From Legionella genomosp. 1 (GTDB lineage Bacteria; Pseudomonadota; Gammaproteobacteria; Legionellales; Legionellaceae), in assembly GCA_945901965.1 (NCBI GenBank), contig CAMDMN010000108.1, positions 1-7,161 of the forward strand: DNA of 7,161 nt. Direction: 5' to 3'. The stretch's first letter is position 1. Every line of letters begins with the position of its first letter. A model generated the notes under the pieces. That model was not told the origin of the DNA, did no database searches, and saw only the letters and a list, made by a program, of their open reading frames with translations. Below are positions 1 through 5,051 of the stretch, piece by piece. The translations under genes and the position numbers were made by a program.

Positions 1-20
1 GGATAATGTTTAGATTAGCG

Positions 21-50
21 TTACAATTGAAAGAATATAAGCAATTGTAA
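21..50. repeat. short inverted repeat upstream of the REPIN
   Basis: TTACAATTG at 21-29 is the exact reverse complement of CAATTGTAA at 42-50, with a 12-nt spacer. The sequence is AT-rich and no T-run follows, so it does not look like an intrinsic terminator. It could be a protein-binding site or a chance palindrome in AT-rich DNA. The function is unknown. Confidence 0.35.
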
Positions 51-54
51 TAAT

Positions 55-167
55 TGTAGCCTTGATGCAGCGTAGCGTAATCAAGGTTTTTATGATGCTC
101 TGACCACGTCATTATTTAATTTGTAACACTGTAAACCTTGATTACGCTACGCTGCATCAAGGCTACA
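55..167. repeat. REPIN-like element: two inverted REP units
   Basis: Positions 55-89 and 133-167 form a perfect 35-bp inverted repeat around a 43-nt spacer. Each arm is itself REP-like: the tetranucleotide GTAG (56-59; its complement CTAC at 163-166) is followed by a stem CCTTGAT...ATCAAGG (60-66 with 80-86; 136-142 with 156-162) enclosing GC-rich sequence. A 5' GTAG followed by a short palindrome is the known layout of REP sequences mobilised by RAYT (REP-associated tyrosine) transposases. Two inverted units form a REPIN, the mobile form. No RAYT gene lies in this window, so mobility would need one elsewhere. The element ends about 35 bp before the transglycosylase start and would fold into a long hairpin in any transcript crossing it. 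Confidence 0.75.
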
Positions 168-190
168 CATGATAATTATTAAGAATTATA

Positions 191-195
191 AGGGG
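191..195 (+). promoter_or_regulatory. ribosome binding site of the lytic transglycosylase
   Basis: AGGGG lies 7 nt before the ATG at 203, which supports that start. Only about 23 nt separate the REPIN from this site, so the promoter must lie inside or upstream of the repeat; I could not pick a convincing -35/-10 pair. Confidence 0.7.
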
Positions 196-202
196 AAAAA
201 TA

Positions 203-1177
203 ATGAAAGTTTTAGGGATAATTTTATCAATCTTATTAGGCGTATTTTTATCGCCATTAGTTAGTGCAAATACTACAAGTTGGCCTAATTGGGTAGCTGA
301 AGTGCGTAAAGAGGCTTTATCTCAAGGAATTTCTCCGGAAACATTTGATGCAGCCTTTGCTGATATTCATGAGCCAAGTAAGCAAGTTAAAGGATTATCT
401 CGAAATCAGCCTGAGCATCGTTTAACTTATGCCAAATACTTAAGCTCGCGAGTTGATAATTACCGCATTATTGAAGGTAGGAAAGAATATAAGAAAAATA
501 AGGCTGTTCTTACTGAAATAGGCGATCATTATGGGGTTGACCCATGTTTTATCGTATCATTCTGGGGATTTGAATCTAGTTATGGTAATTATATGGGTAA
601 TTTCCCGGTTATCAAGTCTCTAGCAACATTGGCTTATGATTCAAAACGTCAGGAATTTTTCCGTAAAGAATTATTTTTAGCATTGCACATTTTAAATGAT
701 GGTCATGTTGATTTGGCACATTTTAAAGGCGAGTGGGCAGGAGCTTCTGGCCAGCCACAGTTTCTGCCTTCAAGTTGGGTTAAATATGCGGTTGACTATG
801 ATGGTGATGGTCATAAAGATATTTGGAGATCAAAGCCTGATGTTTTTGCCTCTATTGCTAATTATATGAAAATAAACGGCTGGCAAGCAGAGCAGCCTTG
901 GGCAACTTATGTTAAGTTACCGTCAAAATTTGATGTAAGTCTTCTTGGTAAAAATAATGTTAAACCAATTTCTGAGTGGAATGATTTAGGCGTAAGAACT
1001 ACTAGCGGCGAGCCATTGCCACATCAAGATTGGCAGGGAAGTTTAGTTCAACCAAATGGTGGGCCGGTATTTCTTGCCTATCCTAATTATAAAATGATTC
1101 TGCGCTATAATAATTCGATTTATTACGCCGGTGCTATAGGATATTTGGCGGATAAAATTTGTGAGCGTACGAATTAA
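203..1177 (+). CDS. MltB-family lytic murein transglycosylase, periplasmic
   Basis: The product cleaves the MurNAc-GlcNAc bond of peptidoglycan, forming 1,6-anhydroMurNAc ends, as GH103/SLT_2 enzymes do. Residues 1-22 form a signal peptide with a V-S-A cleavage site after Ala22. There is no lipobox cysteine, so the enzyme is probably soluble in the periplasm, unlike lipoprotein MltB. The catalytic glutamate is Glu124 in FWGFESSYG, followed by YMGNFPVIKSLATLAYD (130-146). GQPQFLPSSW (183-192) and the acidic loop DYDGDGHKD (198-206) match the substrate cleft and EF-hand-like calcium loop of Slt35/MltB. The domain ends with the family pattern LAYPNYKMI...YAGAIGYLAD (291-317), and no peptidoglycan-binding domain follows. 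The 324-residue length is normal for this subgroup. The last codons and the stop are duplicated at 3119-3179. The family call is firm; the exact paralogue is not. Confidence 0.93.
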   Translation: MKVLGIILSILLGVFLSPLVSANTTSWPNWVAEVRKEALSQGISPETFDAAFADIHEPSKQVKGLSRNQPEHRLTYAKYLSSRVDNYRIIEGRKEYKKNKAVLTEIGDHYGVDPCFIVSFWGFESSYGNYMGNFPVIKSLATLAYDSKRQEFFRKELFLALHILNDGHVDLAHFKGEWAGASGQPQFLPSSWVKYAVDYDGDGHKDIWRSKPDVFASIANYMKINGWQAEQPWATYVKLPSKFDVSLLGKNNVKPISEWNDLGVRTTSGEPLPHQDWQGSLVQPNGGPVFLAYPNYKMILRYNNSIYYAGAIGYLADKICERTN

Positions 1178-1183
1178 ATTAAT
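1123..1183 (+). repeat. 61-bp direct repeat, copy A (3' end of transglycosylase gene)
   Basis: This stretch covers the last 18 codons of the transglycosylase gene, its TAA, and 6 nt beyond. It recurs at 3119-3179, offset 1996 bp, with one mismatch (G1127 versus A3123); 56 bp from 1128 to 1183 are identical. Sequence diverges at once on both sides. It is far too long for an insertion-sequence target duplication and resembles one attachment site of an element integrated at a gene's 3' end. Confidence 0.9.
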
Positions 1184-1476
1184 CTAAAATTCATGGCCGC
1201 TGCCGTGCGGCCATTTCCCATGTAAATTCACACCTCTATCATTACGATTGTAATCCACGCGGTAATTTTGCCAATATTTGCAGGGCAATTGTTATTAAAA
1301 CAAGAGGATTGCCTGATTGGAATTTTGATCCTCAATTTTTATCCTTCTTAGGGCTTCAAGCTACAGATACAGCGACAAGAATAACAGCTAGGACACCTAA
1401 TTTGTTTAATCGTATGCGATTGCCAGAAGATGCTACGCATATAGTTTTGCCGCAAAATTATATATCTAACATTTAA
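1183..1476 (+). pseudogene. orphan reading frame, probable gene remnant
   Basis: The frame is open from 1183 to the TAA at 1474-1476 (97 codons), with no ATG until 1414. The only other plausible start is a TTG at 1309 that abuts AGAGGA with no spacing. From about 1285 the translation looks like real protein: TRGLPDWNFDPQFLSFLG, then a stretch rich in Thr and Arg, then RLPEDATHIVLPQNY. I do not recognise the family. The start of the frame overlaps the hairpin at 1193-1214, so the upstream part is unlikely to be coding. The simplest reading is the 3' remnant of a gene whose 5' end was lost when the segment formed; a short gene starting at TTG 1309 (55 codons) is the alternative. It shares its frame with the ankyrin gene that follows, separated by this single stop, but the linker between them does not look coding. 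Confidence 0.4.
1193..1214 (+). terminator. hairpin after transglycosylase gene, possible terminator
   Basis: ATGGCCGC (1193-1200) pairs perfectly with GCGGCCAT (1207-1214) around a 6-nt loop, 15 nt after the stop codon. The stem is GC-rich and well placed for termination, but only three T residues follow before CCC, so it would be a weak intrinsic terminator. It lies just inside the segment between the two 61-bp repeats and is absent after copy B. Confidence 0.5.
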
Positions 1477-1485
1477 TGTTGTAAG

Positions 1486-1491
1486 TATAAT
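1486..1491 (+). promoter_or_regulatory. possible -10 box for the ankyrin gene
   Basis: TATAAT matches the sigma-70 -10 consensus exactly and sits 30 nt before the ATG at 1522. No good -35 hexamer lies 16-18 nt upstream and there is no extended -10 TG. The palindrome at 1468-1480 overlaps the expected spacer and could be an operator. The call is weak in AT-rich DNA. Confidence 0.3.
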
Positions 1492-1521
1492 TTATCCCAA
1501 CCTAACAATCTAAATACATAT

Positions 1522-3078
1522 ATGACTCCTGATGAAATACAAGCAATTATTGACACAGCCCCTACCTGGGAGAAAATTAAAGATAGGCATTTTTATAGAG
1601 TTTTGGTTTCAAAAACGACTTTAAAAATTTCAAAGTTAAAGTGCCAATGGGTTCGAAAAATTCCTATTAGCGCGGAAGATATTTTTAATAGTGAAATAAA
1701 TTTTAGAAAATGGAATAAAATTAATCCAAAATTTCCTGCATACCAATCATTAGAAGGGTATCTTTTTCCTTATTTTGAACAAACTCAGGCTGAAGATAAC
1801 AAAATTGCTAATAAAGTGATCGAGATTTATCGTGAAACAAGATTCATCGTGCTTGATGCCGGGGAAAAATTGCATTTTCTAGAGCATCATGGTGAAACGC
1901 AATGTGCTTATGTAGATCAAGCTTATGAAAGAGATTCACCTGTTAATGATGAACAGGGTCTTCATCAAAGAACGATATCAAAAACATTAAAATATTTAGA
2001 TGAAATTACACATAGTGGAATGATAGCGACCGCCTCAGCTATTCGTACTTTAATTAAAATTGAATTTGATCTTCGTAGGGAAGAAATTAAAGATGAATAT
2101 ATTACACCAGAATTTATGGCGAAATTACATATTTTAAGTATGCAAGGAGTAAAATTTACTCCTAAGTTAATGGAACGTTTATTATATTTATTATCTATTG
2201 ATATAGATAATATGGTTCCAGATTCAGAACTTAATAATTTTCTTCAAATACCGCGAAATTTATTTATACTTCAGGCCGTAAAATTAGGTTTAACGACTAT
2301 TGTTGGAATAATTATAAAGCATAATCCTTCTTATATTGATGAGAAAGATTATTTTGGTCGCACACCACTAATCATTGCGGTATTAGCAGGGCACAGAAGA
2401 ATGTTAGAGTATTTAATTATGCTAGGTGCAAATGTATTTGGTGAGCAAATTTACCATTCATCATATACCGGTAATAAAACATCACAAAATTGGACTGCTT
2501 TAAATTTTGCTATTGATCATGACCATTCTGCAGCAATATGTATTTTAATTAATGCAATGCTTAACCCATTAAAAATCTGTAGCTCAGGATTAAGAGAAAA
2601 ATTAGTTTTTTCACCAAAATTAATTAACCAATTAACGATTTTACATGAGTCTAGAAAAATACTTAATGCAGATACGGGTCAAAGGTTATTGGCGTTAAAT
2701 CAATTTGATGAGGCTAATGAAATAAAAGATCATATGCTGATGGAGTTTTATAATGCGAGATGCGTTAAGGATTATCAAGTGCCTTTTTTCAATCTTGCCG
2801 CGAAATATGCTCTTAATTCTATGCTTAAAAAACTAGTTGTGGAAAATCCAGAACTTATTAAGCTTAATTATAAAGAAGCTTTGTTAGTGGCTAAAGCAAA
2901 TAGGAGTCTTGCGGCGGTTGAATTTATTGAAGCGGAATGCGCAAAACTTCGGGTTGGTTGCCAACCATCAAATGCAACCTTAGCACGATCTTCTTTTTTC
3001 TTTCCTAGTCCTGTTTATGCTTACGCAATAGGGGCTGTAGCAGTTGTAGGAATAGGAATTACATTAACTTTGAAATGA
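1522..3078 (+). CDS. ankyrin-repeat protein with C-terminal hydrophobic tail
   Basis: This 518-residue protein has no signal peptide. The N-terminal 240 residues match no family I recognise and contain aromatic and charged stretches (WEKIKDRHFYRVL, 16-28). Ankyrin-type repeats follow: a degenerate one at about 245-272, a clear one at 276-306 (DYFGRTPLIIAVLAGHRRML then LGANVF), and another at about 323-350 (NWTALNFAIDHDHSAA). Residues 420-475 form two helical hairpins that could be decayed repeats. Residues 499-517 (AYAIGAVAVVGIGITLTL) are hydrophobic, with only one lysine after them, which is the layout of a tail anchor. Such proteins in intracellular Legionellales are often secreted effectors, but nothing here proves secretion. 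There is no Shine-Dalgarno sequence before the ATG. The gene lies between the two 61-bp repeats, which suggests acquisition as cargo. Confidence 0.82.
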   Translation: MTPDEIQAIIDTAPTWEKIKDRHFYRVLVSKTTLKISKLKCQWVRKIPISAEDIFNSEINFRKWNKINPKFPAYQSLEGYLFPYFEQTQAEDNKIANKVIEIYRETRFIVLDAGEKLHFLEHHGETQCAYVDQAYERDSPVNDEQGLHQRTISKTLKYLDEITHSGMIATASAIRTLIKIEFDLRREEIKDEYITPEFMAKLHILSMQGVKFTPKLMERLLYLLSIDIDNMVPDSELNNFLQIPRNLFILQAVKLGLTTIVGIIIKHNPSYIDEKDYFGRTPLIIAVLAGHRRMLEYLIMLGANVFGEQIYHSSYTGNKTSQNWTALNFAIDHDHSAAICILINAMLNPLKICSSGLREKLVFSPKLINQLTILHESRKILNADTGQRLLALNQFDEANEIKDHMLMEFYNARCVKDYQVPFFNLAAKYALNSMLKKLVVENPELIKLNYKEALLVAKANRSLAAVEFIEAECAKLRVGCQPSNATLARSSFFFPSPVYAYAIGAVAVVGIGITLTLK

Positions 3079-3118
3079 TATTTATCGCTTCCTCCTTAAG
3101 CACTAAAGATCTCATAAC

Positions 3119-3179
3119 TTACACCGGTGCTATAGGATATTTGGCGGATAAAATTTGTGAGCGTACGAATTAAATTAAT
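3119..3179 (+). repeat. 61-bp direct repeat, copy B
   Basis: This is the second copy of the transglycosylase 3' end, including the codons for GAIGYLADKICERTN and the TAA, but with no upstream part of the gene. It begins 40 nt after the ankyrin stop. 60 of 61 bases match copy A, and 3124-3179 is identical to 1128-1183. The near identity points to a recent event or to continuing recombination between the copies. Confidence 0.9.
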
Positions 3180-3212
3180 TAGGTCTTTCTGCGGAGTTTT
3201 GTTTAGCATGAA

Positions 3213-3267
3213 TATTCCCTTGTTTGCAAATTGTCAATCAGATTTACAATTTGCAAACAAGGGGATA
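3213..3267. repeat. 22-bp inverted repeat before the decayed ATPase gene
   Basis: CCCTTGTTTGCAAATTGT (3217-3234) is the exact reverse complement of 3246-3263, with an 11-nt loop. The pairing extends to 3213 and 3267 with one G-T wobble, giving 22 bp. Each arm contains the smaller palindrome TTTGCAAA. No T-run follows on the plus strand. It ends 5 nt before the ATG at 3273, so it could be an operator, a hairpin in the mRNA leader, or the remains of a small mobile repeat. Confidence 0.75.
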
Positions 3268-3272
3268 ACATA

Positions 3273-3733
3273 ATGAATAATAACAATTATTCCCGGTCCC
3301 AGACAGTCTGGTAAATCAACCCTTGCAAAAGCTACTTTTTCGCACAAACCTTATATTAGTCTAGAAGATTTAGATACTCGCCAATTTGCGACCGATGATC
3401 CGCGGTGCTTTATTTGAAACATGGGTTGTCAGTGAGTTAATAAAAAAACGCTTTAATCAAGGATTACTATCTAATTTGTATTATTGGCGTGATAGTCAAG
3501 GGCATGAAATTGACATTATAGTTGAGCAAGGCGAAAGATTAATCCCTATAGAAATTAAATCAGGAAAGACCATAGCAAGTGATTTTTTTGATAATTTACT
3601 ATACTGGCAAGCCATGGCAAATCAAACTACTTCGCCTGCTATCCTTGTCTACGGCGGCGATCAAATCCAAACTAGAGGAAATGTGCATGTTATGGGATGG
3701 AAGGCACTATCAGATCCCTCACTTTTTCTTTAA
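3273..3733 (+). pseudogene. decayed AAA ATPase of the DUF4143 family, internally deleted
   Basis: Three pieces remain. The ATG at 3273 reads only 13 codons before a stop. From 3280, one frame over, come the P-loop IIPGPRQSGKSTLAKA and ISLEDLDTRQFATDDPR, the N-terminus of an AAA_14 ATPase, ending at a TGA at 3415. From about 3398, in the third frame, RGALFETWVVSELIKKRF begins the C-terminal DUF4143 domain, which runs to the TAA at 3731. That domain keeps the PD-(D/E)XK-like signature EIDII...IPIEIKSG, with Asp, Glu and Lys in place. Full-length members have about 380-400 residues, so roughly 240, including Walker B and the lid, are gone. The junction lies at CCGCGG (3400-3405), which fits both the N-terminal (DDPRG) and C-terminal (IRGALFE) coding sequence, so deletion between short repeats is likely. 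The C-terminal piece could be read from TTG 3386 or ATG 3395, but neither has a ribosome binding site. Confidence 0.88.
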
Positions 3734-3744
3734 TCTTAAGCATT

Positions 3745-3769
3745 TATAAACAAAATTGTATTGTTTGTA
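3745..3769. repeat. weak AT-rich hairpin between pseudogene and hspQ
   Basis: TATAAACAA (3745-3753) pairs with TTGTTTGTA (3761-3769) around a 7-nt loop, with one G-T wobble. No T-run follows. It could be a weak protein-binding palindrome or chance. Confidence 0.25.
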
Positions 3770-3804
3770 TGGTTGAAAAATTGATTTAATTTAAATTGTT
3801 AAAG

Positions 3805-3832
3805 TTTCCATAATTTGCGCCGATAGTATAAA
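3805..3832 (+). promoter_or_regulatory. candidate promoter of hspQ
   Basis: TTTCCA (3805-3810) and TATAAA (3827-3832) are 16 nt apart and would start transcription near 3839, leaving a short leader before the ATG at 3857. Each hexamer matches the sigma-70 consensus only in part. E. coli hspQ is a heat-shock gene, but I found no clear sigma-32 pattern (CTTGAA then CCCCAT) here. Confidence 0.35.
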
Positions 3833-3856
3833 TAACGCGCAACAATAAGGAAGCGT

Positions 3857-4168
3857 ATGAGCAGGATGGCCAAATTTAATATTGGTGATCTAGTAGTGCA
3901 TAAGCGGCAAGGATATAGGGCAGTTGTTATTGATGTTGATCCATTATTCCAAGCTTCAGGTCGTTATAACCCGCAGGCAATTAAGCGCGGTTTCTCAGAG
4001 CGCCATCCATGGTATAGGTTATTAGTTGATCACAGTAGTCAAATGACCTATGTGGAGGAGAATTTATTAGTTTTTGATCCAAATATAGAATTTATTGACA
4101 ACCCTAATGTTAGTTACTATCTAGAGCAGCGCGAAGGGACATATGTTAAGTTAACACGAGGTCATTAA
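3857..4168 (+). CDS. hspQ: HspQ, heat-shock / hemimethylated-DNA-binding domain protein
   Basis: The 103-residue length is close to the 105 of E. coli HspQ (YccV). The fold markers are present: KFNIGDLVVHKRQGYRAVV then IDVDP (6-29), PWYRLLVD (51-58) and TYVEENL (64-70), matching the E. coli order of an HxxxGYxGVVxDxDP segment, PWYHV and a TYLAE segment. In E. coli the protein is heat-induced, acts as a cytoplasmic specificity enhancer for Lon, and is itself degraded by it; the domain was first described as binding hemimethylated DNA. AAGGAAG (3847-3853) is well placed for the ATG at 3857 and not for the ATG at 3866. The gene stands alone and converges on the rho-ubiD operon, the two stop codons overlapping by 2 nt. 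Confidence 0.9.
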   Translation: MSRMAKFNIGDLVVHKRQGYRAVVIDVDPLFQASGRYNPQAIKRGFSERHPWYRLLVDHSSQMTYVEENLLVFDPNIEFIDNPNVSYYLEQREGTYVKLTRGH

Positions 4169-4359
4169 GTATTCCTAACCATAAGCACCAGCAAAGCTAC
4201 AAAAGTAATTAATAGTAACGCTAATATTCCCATGCTTGAGAAGCTTTTGGTCATATTTTCACGTTTAAATAGTTCAGGTCGGCCTTTGATATTGCGGTAA
4301 AGTACCCAGACTATAAGCGCTGCTGCTAATAAACCTAAAACTTGATATAAAGATTGCAT
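4165..4359 (-). CDS. small two-helix membrane protein
   Basis: This 64-residue protein has two hydrophobic helices, about 4-21 (LYQVLGLLAAALIVWVLY) and 43-61 (MGILALLLITFVALLVLMV), joined by a basic loop (RNIKGRPELFKREN). That loop should place both termini in the periplasm by the positive-inside rule. I do not recognise a named family. The start codon overlaps the reductase stop as TAATG, and GGAG (4367-4370, minus strand) sits 7 nt upstream inside the reductase gene, so translation is probably coupled. It is the last gene of the rho-ubiD-reductase unit. Short two-helix proteins of this kind can be respiratory or membrane-complex accessories, but nothing here identifies its partner. Confidence 0.75.
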   Translation of the reverse strand: MQSLYQVLGLLAAALIVWVLYRNIKGRPELFKRENMTKSFSSMGILALLLITFVALLVLMVRNT

Positions 4360-5051
4360 TATTTTTCTCCAAATGCGTCTGAGAATAGATTAGATTCTAG
4401 TGCTCCATGCGCTAATAGATTATCGCGTATGTGATATACCATTTCAAATGGGCCAGATAAAACAATTTGCCAGTCATTAAGATCATGTTGATGTTTTTCA
4501 AGTACCATTTTTGCTAAAGGCAATTCGTTTTGATTCGAGTTTAGTGGATAATATTTAAGATTTAATGCGTCCAATTGCCAATGGGAAATTTTTTCTTCCA
4601 TGTATAAATCAGCTTGTGAACGAGCACTCCAAAATAATTCTAATTTATCGGTTTTTTTATTAGCAACTAAATCTTCAATCATTGCTTTTATAGGTGCAAA
4701 TCCAGTACCGCCTGCAATAAATAAGATGGGTTTATTGGGATGTAAATGCTTAACATGACAAATCCCAAATGGTAAGGAAATAGATAAAGGAATTTTATTA
4801 TTAATTTCTTGAAATAATTGTTGATTAAGCATATTTTGCGGATTATGACGAATATGTAATTCATATTGTTTTAAGCTACAAGGCGCATTCGCTATAGAAA
4901 AACTTAATTGGTTATCGTTTAAGTTAATTTGTAAGTATTGGCCTGCATGGTAATCAATATAATCATTAGGCGTTAATATGATTTTATAAATATTTTCTGC
5001 AAGTGGGATAATTGATTTAACTAGTGCTATAGTTTTTTTACTACTCATCAT
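4359..5051 (-). CDS. fre: Fre-like NAD(P)H-flavin reductase
   Basis: This is a cytoplasmic FNR-superfamily enzyme that would reduce free flavins with NAD(P)H. At 230 residues it matches E. coli Fre (233). Motifs run in order: a beta-barrel flavin domain with HAGQYLQINL (35-44) and LSFSIANAP (49-57), then the NAD(P) domain with FIAGGTGFAPIKAMI (111-125), FWSARS (140-145), SGPFEMV (199-205) and the C-terminal FSDAF (223-227). The flavin-contact motif of Fre is RPFS; here Arg is replaced by Leu49, which may alter flavin affinity. Two ATGs lie at 5051 and 5048. AGGA (5056-5059, minus strand) is 4 nt from the first and 7 nt from the second, so the second may be the true start. The gene overlaps ubiD by 11 nt (8 if the second ATG is used). 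Pairing with UbiD suggests supply of reduced flavin for prenylated FMN, an inference from position. Confidence 0.85.
   Translation of the reverse strand: MMSSKKTIALVKSIIPLAENIYKIILTPNDYIDYHAGQYLQINLNDNQLSFSIANAPCSLKQYELHIRHNPQNMLNQQLFQEINNKIPLSISLPFGICHVKHLHPNKPILFIAGGTGFAPIKAMIEDLVANKKTDKLELFWSARSQADLYMEEKISHWQLDALNLKYYPLNSNQNELPLAKMVLEKHQHDLNDWQIVLSGPFEMVYHIRDNLLAHGALESNLFSDAFGEK
4367..4370 (-). promoter_or_regulatory. ribosome binding site of the small membrane protein gene
   Basis: GGAG on the minus strand is part of the last codons of the flavin reductase gene and stands 7 nt before the ATG at 4359. This supports both the start and translational coupling. Confidence 0.6.

Larger units (their letters stand above)
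1178..1521. other. 344-nt stretch between transglycosylase and ankyrin genes
   Basis: It holds, in order, the end of repeat copy A, the GC-rich hairpin (1193-1214), a small ATTAC/GTAAT palindrome (1241-1254), the orphan reading frame, a 13-nt palindrome AACATT-T-AATGTT (1468-1480), and a possible -10 box (1486-1491). No RNA gene or further intact gene is visible. Confidence 0.6.

Noticed and set aside
21..50. Intrinsic terminator of a gene upstream of the window
   Set aside because: The stem is AT-rich with a 12-nt loop and no T-run follows on either side.
1193..1228. Tiny frame ATG 1193 to TAA (10 codons before the stop plus an internal Met)
   Set aside because: It lies within the GC-rich hairpin, has no Shine-Dalgarno sequence and is too short to support as a gene.
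1123..3179. Insertion sequence with target-site duplication
   Set aside because: Target duplications of insertion sequences are a few to about a dozen bases; 61 bp is far outside that, and there is no transposase or terminal inverted repeat at the joints.
3386..3733. Intact 115-residue gene starting at TTG 3386
   Set aside because: The first codons overlap the P-loop piece in another frame, no ribosome binding site is present, and the protein begins in the middle of a known domain architecture. Better described as part of a pseudogene.
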